From the NCBI GenBank assembly GCA_949987705.1, contig OX465283.1, positions 75,773,720 through 75,837,719 of the forward strand: a stretch of 64,000 nt of DNA, in the 5' to 3' direction. The translations under genes were made by a program, and so were the position numbers. Below, one piece after another: positions 22,842 to 32,464 of this stretch; within the stretch, counting starts at the first letter, position 1; the number at the start of each line of letters is the position of its first letter. Under the pieces are notes generated by a model. The model worked only from the letters and a program-made list of their open reading frames with translations, was not told the DNA's origin and made no database searches. Source of the stretch: Thereva unica (Eukaryota > Arthropoda > Insecta > Diptera > Therevidae).

Positions 22842-23093
22842 GGGGCCAGTTCGTGTATGTCGAAAACGAAAATTTTTTTTCGTCTCGGGTTCGCGTAAGT
22901 CGAAAAAATTGAAAATTTTCGCCTGAAGCCGACGAAAGGCACTCGAAAGGTCTTGGGTTATCGAGTTTTTGCATTAGGACACGAACAATTTTCTTTCGAC
23001 TTACGCGAACGCTAAAATTTTCGTCGCCAAAAATTTTCGACTTCAATTTTTTTTCGTTCGACTATCGTCGTTCGCCATACACGAACCCGCCCC
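22842..23093. mobile_element. MITE, copy 2 of a 252-bp family
   Basis: Same length and terminal repeats as the copy at 21172, with a small number of substitutions (for example CAGTTCG for CGGTTCG at the left end). Both copies have the same orientation and are 1.42 kb apart. No target duplication is evident. Confidence 0.82.
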
Positions 23094-23459
23094 AGGTTGT
23101 GTTCATGCAGTTAACCGAGAGGCAGGAGTTTGACGGTACATCGCTGATCCTTAAGGCCGGCATCTGGCGAACATCTTCGAGGGACCTATTTTAAGGAGGC
23201 AAAGCAGAATTAATTGGTAGGTTTAGTCAGTAGGCTTCTGACGCTAGCTACCATCTGGCTATGGACCGCCCGGTGTCTCCTATCTCAGGCGTGGGCCTTA
23301 GACAGATGTAAGATTCTCGCCACTCAGTGCAAAAAAAATGTTGTGTCCGATATCCAGTGTTGCCACAGATCTTAATTGTTTCGTCAGAAACATTTTGATG
23401 GTTTAAGATTTGTTGCAGTTCCCCAGCAAATTTTAGGCCCTGCTATGCCGCAGAAAGTC
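23094..23459. other. no gene recognised
   Basis: No supported feature. Some words (for example GCCGGCATCTGGCGAACATC) look like degraded element sequence, but I cannot assign them. Confidence 0.35.
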
Positions 23460-23735
23460 TATTTTTAGCCATCTACATTTATGGCCTAGCGTGGGACGTT
23501 TATGATTGCGGCGATTTTCAGACGAATAGTTTACAACACCAAATGATGATCATTTATCACTTCCAGTGTCTGCCGCATTAAAGCTCCTAACATATTCCAG
23601 AATAGTTCTCCATCTGCGGGTAACGGCCACGTGATTAATCTAATTTTTCGTTCTACCATAAGGCGACACCCAGGAATCATTGTGTATTTTCTTTCGACCA
23701 AGGAAAGCTCCACCTAACATGAGTTGGTGGAAGCT
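23460..23735 (-). mobile_element. RTE-like LINE endonuclease fragment
   Basis: Minus-strand translation gives FLGRKKIHNDSWVSPYGRTKN, a stop, then INHVAVTRRWRTILEYVRSF and NAADTGSDK. This is the C-terminal part of an EEP endonuclease (the usual IHK.TW.SPDGRT.NQIDHV series, with the glutamine codon changed to a stop). A histidine expected after GSD is also lost. Fragment only. Confidence 0.65.
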
Positions 23736-24365
23736 ACAGAAGTATAGGAGAAGCTCACCATTGCTGTTGGTAACTTGGCTTATACCTTGATTTCTCTTTA
23801 TGGCTTCAAGTATGGTGTTGCTAGTTCATAGATATTCACGGAAAGTAACTTATATGAAGCAAACACCTGTCAGTCGGCATCTAAAGTCGCTCTAATGACG
23901 TCATGTAGCGAACTTTTTTGTGGCTAATTATGTCTCTAACTTCATCTACATCCGTCTAAGGTAAGCCTGTTGTCAGTCATTGTGCTATGATATGACCAAT
24001 TATATAACTAAGATGTAGTGTAAAGGGCATCTCCTGTAGTCAAGTTTTTCATAAAAAAAATTAGAACTAGACCGTTAAAATTTGTTACCGTTAATATGTG
24101 TGTGTTGTAAGTTTGATTTTTAGCTAAGAAAAAGCGTTAAAAATAAATTGAAAAGAGTTAAAGCAATTCTGCATAACAAAAATAAATCAACTGAACGAAA
24201 TTCGTTTAGTTTTCATTAACACAAGCGAACAAACTGTAATTACACAACAAAAGCATCACAAAATGTCGACTGCATTATTTCCGTGAAAATCCTGCTGGAC
24301 TATGCAGTTCAGCGTGGCAAATCGAAACTAACCTCAAACTTTGAAAGGATAATCGCTGTACCCCA
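23736..24365. other. no gene recognised; 3' side of the host gene
   Basis: This lies downstream of the proposed stop codon of the minus-strand host gene and would hold its 3' UTR. No convincing polyadenylation site could be singled out in this AT-rich stretch. Confidence 0.4.
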
Positions 24366-24885
24366 TCATGGATCCTCCTCATTAGGTTCGTCCGAGTCCG
24401 AATGATGGTACATATTGATGTCCTGCACAAGGACATTTATGCATGGCGCATCAACCGATGGACTTACCGATAAATCGTTCGCCTCCAGGACTTCCATTTT
24501 GGTATCGTAGTTGCGGGTGAACTCCTTGGAGGACAATACAATTGGCGGTATTGTGGGCCTCAGGGTATTTATCTGTGAATGTATGAAATAAACAAAAGCG
24601 GTTTTAAAGTGACCCGTCTGCGAAATGAACTTGAAATGTTACATCGGGGCATATTATCCAGTGCTGTCGGAGGGGGATGTGCGTTATGAACTGGTAGCCG
24701 GTGCCAATGACTGGAACGAAGTATCCCCGAATCGAGTATGACTGACCAAGCGGCACATTTACATTTCCCAGGGGTTGGCTCAGGGTCCGGTAGACGATTT
24801 TCGCTGCAACTAAATTCCTCACCAGCTCCATGGCCTCCTTGTGCTTCGGGTCGGCGCTGTTTAGCTCCTCGCTGTAGTGGCCATC
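24366..24885 (-). CDS. host gene, proposed last two exons
   Basis: Exon d is 24885-24643 (81 codons): the acceptor TTGCAG is followed by GATGGC, and the frame stays open and GC-richer than its surroundings, starting DGHYSEELNSADPKHKEAM and ending RQHWIICPD at a possible donor GAT/GTAACA. Exon e is 24572-24366 (68 codons plus TGA): the acceptor CATTCACAG is followed by INTLRPTIPPIVLSSKEF, and the exon ends SDSDEPNEEDP then stop. Both exons begin in phase 0, so they join in frame. Alternatives are that exon d reads on to a stop at 24604, or that a 45-base GTAAGT...GCAG segment in exon e is removed. I do not recognise the family. The phase also fits the end of the upstream exon at 51377, which suggests one gene with a 26.5-kb intron. 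No transposon-type motif is present. Confidence 0.55.
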
Positions 24886-24929
24886 CTGCAATTTGCATAA
24901 AGTACATAAACAAAATGCTTTATCATGAA

Positions 24930-25925
24930 TAATGTATTGGACGTTATGTTTTTATGCTAATTATGTCGGTCGTGGTAAAAAGCATCAAATTATTTCGCAA
25001 AATTGTTTTTTTTTCCGGTCTCTCGCCACACTTTGCTATGCTTTGCCGTGCAAACGATTTACGGTAATGGCATACTTTGAGTACCCAAGTATTAGCAGTT
25101 AACAAAAGATTACTCTATCTTGAGTGATTTATTCGACTGGGAGGAGAAACTTTCATTTTGAATTAATGCGAGCTTGGGAATTGGCTTGACTAACTATTCT
25201 AGAACGTATTTGTTACGTTAATGCCGCCGAGTGAATTTCAAATTTTGCTTTCTGTTAAAATATGATAATTATAAACGAGTGTCCTAGTACAAAATGACAA
25301 TAACACGAAGCACTTTATTTAAGGCGCTTTCATAAGGGATTGAAATTGTATTGAAGAATTTATTTTGTATATCGAGAATTTAAACATTAACAAGCGAAAA
25401 ATACACGAAATTACGGCTTTAAAAATAATTATGCTATAAATTTGAAACCACCATATAAAACAGAGATAAAAGGGCGAAATTAAAAAATATAAAAATTACT
25501 CGTGCTTAATAACATTTTTTATGAGCAAGCCTCACGAGAGAGGTGGTGGGTGCTGTTTTAACCTGGCGATGGAACCCCTAGAGAGCATAGCACGAAAAAA
25601 ATGAGGGTAAAAAATGGACCCCGGATCTGTTAAGCCGCATTTAACACGTCATTTACACCAACATGTTTTAATAATAATTTTAAATATTGAAAAACATTAT
25701 TTAATAAAAATTATATGTAATCCATTATGATAAATTACTACTAAATGTTATGAATAAAACAATGTTTCTAAAGAACACAATTTTAATTTGAAATTTTATT
25801 TGAGATTGTAGGTTTGATTACGTTTTTGCCTGTAGTAAATTAAATCAATTATTATTAGAAAAACAGTGTTATCTAAATTTCAAACCCCTAAAGCTGCTTG
25901 TAAAAAAATAAATTTTAAGAATTTG
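24930..25925. other. no gene recognised
   Basis: AT-rich sequence with no open frame above background and no terminal repeats. Confidence 0.4.
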
Positions 25926-26591
25926 TTTTGGTAATCTTGTATGGCATCTCAGGGGCTCTTCTAGTATTAATATTGCTTGCCTCTCGTGCGGAGGCCATCT
26001 CCAGTTGTGCAGCTAGTACCAGCCATAGTACACTTGCACAAATACCACCTTCAACCTCGTCAGAACGAGTTACTTGCCTCCAGCTTGGAGACGTTAATTG
26101 CGAAGACCATCACTCATCATCGATGAGTGAGATCCATAGTACAGCCGTTTTGGACAAACCAAATCCTGGAAGGCACAGGTCAGATGGTATGCGCATCAGC
26201 CAGTAGTACCGAAGAGCCCTTCCCATTCTTGACAAGATTGCTAAGAATGAGAAGGCCGGTACTGTGCATGAGCAAGATCAGTCTGACAAAATTAAGCCCC
26301 AGTCGATTGTTTAGAACTACAACAAACGACTGGCACTAAACCAAGTAAACCATCCCGAGTCGCGAGGCTACAGAAAATCAGCGGTGTTCCACAAATCGAG
26401 TGAAATGCAATCGAAATCGGAATTTAATTTCACTCGAATTCAAAATTGATGTTCTGAATTCCGAGTGAATTTCGTTTGTTCGAAATCACTTTCGAAAATA
26501 TATAATTTGGTTGACACTTAAAATTTTTATTTATTTTGAGCATAGTTTGTGCCCGAGTTAAAACAAATTAAAAAATGTTGTGCCCCAACCA

Positions 26592-26666
26592 ATGGATTTT
26601 GTGTTAATAGCTGCAATAATTGAAGAAAAAGAGCTTCAAAGGAAGGAAAAAATTAGAAAACGATAA
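26592..26666 (+). pseudogene. transposase N-terminus, truncated
   Basis: ATG at 26592 gives MDFVLIAAIIEEKELQRKEK, then IRKR and a stop. Length, position near the left terminus and charge pattern resemble the first residues of PIF/Harbinger transposases, but at 24 residues this is suggestive only. Confidence 0.35.
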
Positions 26667-26814
26667 TCTTCTTGATTCCTTTTGAATTATTTATATATGC
26701 GCAATATATGCTGTACAAATAGTACACATTTGTGTTGCTAATAGTTTAGAAGCTAAGTATGTTATAAGAAAAGTTAAATATAAATTTAAAAAAATAATTC
26801 TTTATTCAGTCTTT

Positions 26815-26953
26815 TAAAAATAAATAAAAAACATAAAAAACCCTCTGCATTAACTTTTTGGGCTAAATCTTTCCAAAGGTCCTCAACAATTAATTTGTCT
26901 TTTTTTGTATATCTTCTGGCTATTGCGGGATTATTTCTCGCAAATTCACACAT
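26815..26953 (-). pseudogene. Myb/SANT-like protein N-terminus (Harbinger accessory gene)
   Basis: From the ATG at 26953 the frame reads MCEFARNNPAIARRYTKK, DKLIVEDLWKDLAQKVNAEG and then becomes low complexity. The pattern of a short helix, NPAIA, then DLW..LA..LNA fits the Myb/SANT-like DNA-binding domain encoded by Harbinger elements (the usual HPELA...LW.EL...LN series). Only about 40 residues remain. Confidence 0.5.
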
Positions 26954-27445
26954 TTTAAAATAAATCTCCTGTTATTTCACTTTCAAATCACCAACAACAA
27001 CTGAAACGGTTTTATTTCGAGTGAATTTCGATTTAATCGAAATGTGGAACACCTAATTTCGATTTGTAATTTCTATTTCACATATATAAAATTAATCGAA
27101 ATGTAGAACACCTAATTTCGATTTCGAGTATCAATTTCACAAAAATCGAAATGTGGAACACCGCTGAATACCTCGATTTTCTCCTAAAGAGAAGACCAAG
27201 CGAGATGCCAAAAGGCCAAAGGGTCCTTCCAAGAAAAAGCCTGCTGTAACGACGGCAGGTGGATCACAGCCGTGCCCAGAAAGGCTGCTGAGCGAGGTGG
27301 TCAGAGATCAAGCAAGGGTGGAACATCGCCCTGCTATGACACTTCGGAGGTATTGAGAGGCTTCAGGGTAATCCTCCTTTGGGAAAATCTGGATGTTGCC
27401 TTAATACAAGACCACTGGGTACGAGGACATGAAGGGGCTCTCTGA

Positions 27446-27519
27446 GGCCTCGGTAGTCTAGAGGTAAGGCGCCTGACTGCTATCCCCAGAGGTCCCGGGT
27501 TCGAATCCCGGCGGCGCCA
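27446..27519 (+). promoter_or_regulatory. RNA polymerase III internal promoter, tRNA-like SINE head
   Basis: A box TAGTCTAGAGG at 27454-27464 and B box GGTTCGAATCC at 27498-27508. The T arm is a perfect 5-bp stem (CCGGG/CCCGG around TTCGAAT). The acceptor stem pairs imperfectly and the anticodon stem has only three good pairs, so this is not a functional tRNA gene. The reverse-strand frame over it (27676-27458, ending GFEPGTSG...) is the well-known spurious translation of such heads. Confidence 0.8.
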
Positions 27520-27895
27520 CGGTCCTTCGCCTTTCCCACCTAACTTTCCTTCTTTCTTCTTCCCTCTTTACATTTCTGAATCCCCTGTCATAGCCTTCCC
27601 TAGTCCTTCCCCGCTCCACCAAGCGCATGTCATCGGTTGGTTGATGAGATTCAACTCGTTTCAGGAGGCATAACACTCCAGCGAGTTGTTTTCGACGCCC
27701 CGATGTCAGAGTCGCGAAATGGTTGTGAGTAGGTGGAATAAAATATCGCGGCTAGGTTGTGACAGTTACTTCATTCTCTTCTCTCTATCTTCCGGCTAGA
27801 GCTGCTGTTCGACATTCACTCTATACGAAAAAATAGATTGTCGACAGTACAAAGGGACTTTCCCTAAGCCTCTAGTCTGTCACATAAAAAAAAAG
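27446..27895 (+). mobile_element. tRNA-derived SINE with LINE-like 3' tail
   Basis: The head (27446-27519) is tRNA-like with an A box and a B box, the body contains a pyrimidine-rich stretch, and the tail ends AGTACAAAGGGACTTTCCCT, AAGCCTCTAGTCTGTCACAT and then poly-A. The tail resembles the 3' end of the local CR1-group LINE (AGTACAAAGGGTGACTCCTA, AGCTTAGCACTGCCACAT, then poly-A at 51299-51345). A second, 5'-truncated copy lies at 62501-62698 in the opposite orientation. It is inserted in the ORF2 start of the RNase H-bearing LINE. No target duplication was recognised. Confidence 0.82.
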
Positions 27896-28019
27896 GTAAT
27901 ACAACACCTTTTACCACCACTCGGATTAAGGTAAATCTAAATCTTGCATCCTGGCTAAAAGGATCATCAAAGCCTTCTTCTGCCCGAACTTCAGTTCAAC
28001 TGACTTACCGGTAATTAGA

Positions 28020-29168
28020 TTGGAGTTTGGAGGGGGAAGGGTCTTTACTTGGCCTCAGCTTACATGGCTCATAACCTTCCTGCACCACTATGACAACAGC
28101 ATTAAAATCGAATGGAACCAGCCTGTCCGTAGGGTGCGACGCCAATGCGAGGCATACGCTTTGCGAAGCAACGGCAATAACGAACGGGGAGAGTTACTAT
28201 TCAACTATATCATTAGCTCAAACCTAGCGGTGTGTAACCGAGGCAACACCCCAACCTCCGTATTTCCAAGCATGAAAAACTTCCATGGTTGGGGGGAAGT
28301 GTTGGGCATCACGCTGTCTACGGACACAGAAGAATTTGAGGTAGAAAACTGGAGGGTATCAAATCAAGTGTCTTTCTCGGATCACCACCGATGTATACTA
28401 TTCAAGATAAACCTGCAGGTTGAAGTTCCTCAACTACACAGAAACCCAAGAAGGACTGTCTGGAAAAAGTTCGGTCGGGTCTTGAGAATGAGAATCTCTA
28501 TAGAAGGTAGGGGTCAATACTTTCGAAAGCGCTATCCACTCAGCGTATAAAATATCCGACTCATTAAAGCGGAGCAAAAAATCCTTCCCGCCGCGGTGGA
28601 ATGAAGATCTCTCGAAACTGAGGAGGGGCACCCGGCCCGGATGACATACTACCACTCCATGCTACGGAAATACCTGAGGTGGTACTACCATGGTTGGCGG
28701 TCATATTTAAGAGCTGCGTGGTGCTCAGCGACGTCCCCAGGAGTTGGAAACGGGCGAGGGTCGTCTTTATCCCGAAGATAGGGAGAGTATGTCAAGAATC
28801 CGCGAAGGACTATAGGCCGATTAGCCTGACATCCTTCGTGGTCAAGACACTAGAAAGGGTCAACGACTCCCACATACGCCAATCTGTAGGTGTGATTTTA
28901 CCGTCAACAGCTCATCCTGCCTATCCCAGTGGTAGATATTCCCAGATAGCTCTGCTCGAGGTGGCGTGCGCTATCGAAAAGACCCTGCATTACAAGCAAT
29001 ATGGTTTGGCAGCCTTCTTAGATATAGAAGGCGCATTTTACAACGTGCGTACTGAATCGATTCGGAAAACTCTCATAGACTTAAATGTAGAAGCAAGCCT
29101 CAGGCATTGGCTAGCACAGCTATGCTGAGCTCAAGAATAATCCAAGCGGATTTGGGAGCGATCAGAGG
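28020..29168 (+). pseudogene. LINE ORF2: endonuclease end fused by deletion to reverse transcriptase start
   Basis: 28180-28480: ERGELLFNYIISSNLAVCNR, then GNTPTSVFPSMKNF, LGITLSTDT, VSNQVSFSDHHRCILFK (the catalytic SDH) and RNPRRTVWKKF. 28570-28625: KSFPPRWNEDLSKLRR. At 28626 the sequence jumps to GTRPGPDD-like text and the RT fingers: VLSDVPRSWKRARVVFIPK, DYRPISLTSFVVKTLERV, AAFLDIEGAFYNV and MLSSRIIQADLGAIRG at 29120-29168. About 250 residues normally between are missing. Frame changes occur near 28030 and 29120. The order and motifs are typical of R1/LOA-type ORF2. Confidence 0.72.
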
Positions 29169-29350
29169 TTCTTGTTCTTCTTCGATCCGTTAGCTGGCGG
29201 TCTGAGCGGGATGCTCAGTATCGGATACGCTGTTGTCGGTGCCGCTTTAAAAATGCGGTTTCTGGCCTTGTTTCTTCGGTTTCTCGATTCTGGTCAATTC
29301 GGCAGGTCGACCACCCTCCCCCTTTCACACCCTCGACTTGGGACCAGACG

Positions 29351-29578
29351 AATTTCCTATGAATAATGTTCGACAACTTTTATGCTACGGCCTATAGTTT
29401 TGAAGCTATAAGCAATTTTAATATTAAAAATGGCCTTATTTGGTACTTTTAGACATAGCCTCAGGTGGTAAAGTACTGAAAAAGTACAAAATAGAGCCAA
29501 TTTTAGTATTAAAATGGCTTAAGCTTCAAAACTATAGGCCACAACATAAATGTTGTCGAACATTAGTCATAGGAAATT
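29351..29578. mobile_element. MITE/foldback with 57-bp inverted repeats
   Basis: The left arm 29351-29407 (AATTTCCTATGAATAATGTT, then CGACAAC and GGCCTATAGTTTTGAAGCT) is repeated inverted at 29522-29578 with a few mismatches. The middle 114 bp also contains weaker inverted similarity (TTTTAATATTAAAAATGGCC versus TTTTAGTATTAAAATGGCTT). No target duplication was identified. Confidence 0.8.
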
Positions 29579-29913
29579 GTCCAAGCTTTCCAATTTTGTA
29601 ATAAAACAATATCACTTGGTTACTTTTTTTGGAGAAGTTGAAATTTTAGTGAAGAAGAAAACAAAATTTTGACTTTGACGACACATAGCTCTGGAAGTTG
29701 GTGGGTTGAAGCCTTGAGTTTTACCGTTACACACAGGCGGGAGTATTCTGCCTTATTCAAGAAAATATCTCATAGTTACAAAAATACAGGGTGCTGCTAT
29801 GTAAACCTCTACCAAAACAATTTCAAACTGAATGTTTTGATATTTGACAGTAATTTTAACAGTTTTCAAAAACTGAATCAAAAATTCATCTAGACAAGTT
29901 AATAGCTGACTAA

Positions 29914-30135
29914 AGCCGCGTCTCCACCAACCGAACATGTTTGCCGAACAGTGTTCGCGACGCGAACATAAAAACGGACAAACATTCCACATTTGGTTCC
30001 CAAACATGTTCGACGAACATTTTCAATAGCTCACAAATCAATGTTCGCTACAACACCGAACAACGTTCGGCGGACATCACAAATGTCTGTCGAACACTGT
30101 TCGGCGAACATGTTCGGTTGGTGGAGACGCGGCTT
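29914..30135. mobile_element. MITE with about 46-bp near-perfect TIRs, TA flanks
   Basis: The ends read AAGCCGCGTCTCCACCAACC, then GAACATGTT, with one mismatch over roughly 46 bp between arms. TA lies outside each end (29912-29913 and 30136-30137), but the terminal CTAAAG/CTTTAG is itself palindromic, so the exact end and duplication are ambiguous. The interior is rich in GTTCG and CGAAC words. Two short plus frames (29941-30178) come from the repeat. Confidence 0.8.
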
Positions 30136-30344
30136 TAGAATCAATAAATTGAATAGAAAAAATAGTATTTTTTTGTAAAAATAAGACGTTTTATTAAAAA
30201 TTTAAAAATAATAAAAATGAAATTTCAAAATCCGGATAGAGGGATCGATAGGTAAATTCAAGATGAACATTTAAAAAAAAATGTTGTCAATAACTTAAAA
30301 ATTACGACTTCTAGAGTAATTTGGGTGAAACACTAGCATTTCTC

Positions 30345-32060
30345 GCCACTGTGCGACGGCGGAGTTGCGGACAGAGGTACGACACAAGGAAGCGTCATCT
30401 TCCCTTTACTGTGGCTAGGAAAGATGAACAGCATACTACAAAAACTAGGAAAAAGCGGAGCTGAAGTAAAAGCATACGCATATGACCTAGTGATAATGGT
30501 GTCCGGAATGTTTACAATAGTGATTCGTGAAATAATGCAAGCATGCATAAATAAAATTGGCAACTGGGCAGCAGGCTGCGGTTCAGCAGTCAATCCGGGA
30601 AACTGATGGCGCCCATCCACGGGCCAACTAGTTGCCCAAATTGAGTTGTGTTGTCACTGACTCGCATCGTGTGTGGGGCAGTTGGCAAACTGATTTGACA
30701 GTTCGGGTTTCAGTTGGGATAAATCAAAATCTTCTAATTTTATGGGGGCGGGGCCTAGAGGTTGGGCAACTAGTTCCACTGTGTGTATTGCAGTTTGGCA
30801 AACTACTTGGATGAATTAAGCCTGAATTCGAAGAATTTTTTTTTGCAAGTTAATATTTTCATTCATTTAAATAATGAAAGTTCACATAATATTAAATTAT
30901 TTTCATAATTTATACTTTTAGAATTTAATTTATGTTTTAAAACATATAAATATTCATAATAATTAAAACATTTATAATTAATTTAAAAAATCATCGTTCT
31001 CTATTTTTTATTATCATAAAACTTAATCGCGGGTTTTATACAATTTCATTTCACTTTCAAATTGCCTATAAGATATCGGATTGACAATTGAAGTATCAAC
31101 TCAGTTGAAGCGTTTGTGGTAAAACACGAACTCTTTACACAACTTAGTTTGGGCAACTAGTTGGCCCATGGATGGGCCCCATGAGTTGTTGCCGTTCAGA
31201 ACGAAAACGAAAATTCCCCCTTCAACCTTCAACCAGTTAGGAGGGAAGCACTCTCACTTTATCCTCCAGAGTGAAATTTTTGGATCTAATACTAGATCCT
31301 AGAGGATGACAACGATATGTGTAACAGGGGCCATTAGGACATGCCCCACCAAAGCCCTCGATGTTCTCTTGTGTCTACTTCCCCGACTGATCCTGAAGAC
31401 CTGCCAGACAAGGAACTTTGAACCTACACAAAGATGTAACACTGGAGTTTTCATAGATGGCCAAGCCGCTATAAAAGCTCTAGATTCAGTAAGAATACGC
31501 TCCAAGATAGTGGATCGATGCAGAGCTGAGCTAGATAGGCTTGGTAGTAAGCACAATGTGACTCTCGTCTGGGCTCCCGGTCAGAGACCACAACAGTCGG
31601 CAGCCCATTAAACGGAGCCAAAAACTCAATTTTTAATTACCACCTGCTAGTTAAAAGTGGAAAGCACTGGAGACCTGCACTATCTGTAGGGCAACTTGGA
31701 CGGCTTATAACAAAGAAGAAACAATGTGCTCCTTAAACATACCCGGCATGCCGTTCAATACCGTTCAACGTTTATTGTCGTACGTGCCAGGAGACGAACG
31801 AGAGAGAAACACTTGTTCATTTCCTGTGAAAATTACGGCTTTAGCTTAAGCCAGGCAGCGCATACTAGGCAGTTACATTTTGAAAGGCTTAAAAGAGAGC
31901 CAGATATCAGGTCACTGTTAAACTTCCTAAATTCCACAGGTTGGCTTGAGGCAGCCATCACACCCGACCAACAAACACTGAACGGAAGGTACACGAGTTG
32001 TAGCAACAAAACTGCGTGCCAAGGGCTAATTAGGCCCCGGTCCCCCTTTAATAATTGCTA
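30345..32060 (+). pseudogene. LINE ORF2: reverse transcriptase palm and RNase H, split by a MITE
   Basis: 30345-30606: GTTQGSVIFPLLW, then VKAYAYDLVIMVSG, where the YADD catalytic motif is changed to YAYD, and INKIGNWAAGCGSAVNPGN. After the MITE at 30607-31181 the frame resumes with VKFLDLILDPR-like text near 31270. At 31306-31611 an open stretch contains TGAIRTCPTKALDVLL and the RNase H core GVFIDGQAAIKALDSVRIRS (about 31447), then LVWAPGQRPQQSAAH with a stop where the element should go on. 31726-32010 gives the C-terminal tail, ending SLLNFLNSTGWLEAAI. The catalytic mutation and stops exclude activity. Confidence 0.72.
30607..31181. mobile_element. MITE, TSD TGA
   Basis: The ends read TGGCGCCCATCCACGGGCCA (left) and TGGGGCCCATCCATGGGCCA (right, read inward), continuing ACTAGTTGCCCAAA for about 46 bp of inverted repeat. 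TGA lies directly outside both ends (30604-30606 and 31182-31184). The internal 450 bp is AT-rich and non-coding. The 3-bp duplication and the GGCCCATCCA-type terminus resemble the Harbinger element at 13180. Confidence 0.8.
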
Positions 32061-32135
32061 AAAGAGAAAAGAAAGTGAAGGGAAGATAAAAGAGAAAAAA
32101 AGAAAAAGAAGAGTAAAAAGAAAAAAAAAACAACT

Positions 32136-32464
32136 AAAATGACCTTTTAAAAGCTTACGGCTATATATCGCACTCCGAATTCCCCGGGCAAGGCATTCTA
32201 TTTCCACGCAACTTGGATAAAGTAAGAACGATCGCCAAATACCAAGTTACACCTAAGAATTCATAATGTGACCTGAATATTGGAATGCAAGAAACCCAGT
32301 TTCTCAAACAAATATCAAGGACACAGTTTAAAAATAAATTTGACTTCATGGCGATTCTGTGCAAATGTAAGCCCAATAAGTTGGATGCATATGCTGTGAT
32401 ATGATCATGCCAACAACTGCCAATTTTGAGTTATACTCTACACGCAGGTTTCTGACTGAGTCAG
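32136..32464. other. no gene recognised
   Basis: Sequence between the A-rich end of the RNase H LINE and a CR1-group LINE. The minus frame at 32376-32161 has no motif. Confidence 0.4.

Larger units (their letters stand above)
26383..27162. mobile_element. TIR element retaining the starts of transposase and Myb-like genes
   Basis: The ends read GGTGTTCCACAAATCGA (left) and GGTGTTCCACATTTCGA (right, read inward), with GC directly outside both. The LINE coding sequence resumes in a sensible register across it (YRKSA on the left, AEYLDFLLKRR on the right). The right end contains two further internal copies of the word GTGGAACACCTAATTTCGAT or a variant. Inside are a 24-codon plus frame and a minus Myb-like frame. 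The gene arrangement is PIF/Harbinger-like, but the dinucleotide duplication is not the usual TWA, so the superfamily is tentative. Confidence 0.75.
29169..30335. mobile_element. composite insertion in LINE reverse transcriptase
   Basis: Reverse transcriptase text stops after AIRG at 29168 and resumes at about 30345 with GVADRGTTQGSVIFPLLW. The 1.17 kb between holds two MITEs (29351-29578 and 29914-30135) and unassigned flanks. The left flank (about 29170-29345) is GC-richer and ends CACCCTCGACTTGGGACCAG; I cannot name it. One large element carrying the two MITEs, or several independent insertions, would both fit. Confidence 0.5.
25926..32135 (+). mobile_element. RNase H-bearing LINE (R1/LOA/I group), near full length, several nested insertions
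   Basis: The element runs from an ORF1-like region (about 25930-27340, with ILDKIAKNEKAG near 26228), through an ORF2 start (ENLDVALIQDHWVRGHEGAL at 27373), endonuclease (28020-28625), reverse transcriptase (28626-29168, then 30345-30610) and RNase H (about 31435-31615), to an A/G-rich 3' tail at 32060-32135. It is interrupted by a TIR element (26383-27162), a SINE (27446-27895), a composite block (29169-30335) holding two more MITEs, and a MITE (30607-31181). The deletion at about 28626 removes the link between endonuclease and reverse transcriptase. The element is dead; it records a sequence of later insertions. The ORF1 assignment is the least certain part. Confidence 0.65.

Noticed and set aside
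24604..24891. Single-exon 95-codon gene starting at a TTG
   Set aside because: The frame begins at a splice acceptor (TTGCAG/GAT), so an internal exon is the better reading; no ATG start is present there.
27446..27519. Functional tRNA gene
   Set aside because: A and B boxes and the T arm are good, but the acceptor and anticodon stems do not pair properly, and the sequence continues into a SINE body with a poly-A tail.
27458..27676. 72-codon minus-strand protein ending GFEPGTSG...
   Set aside because: This is the usual spurious reverse-strand translation of a tRNA-like SINE head.
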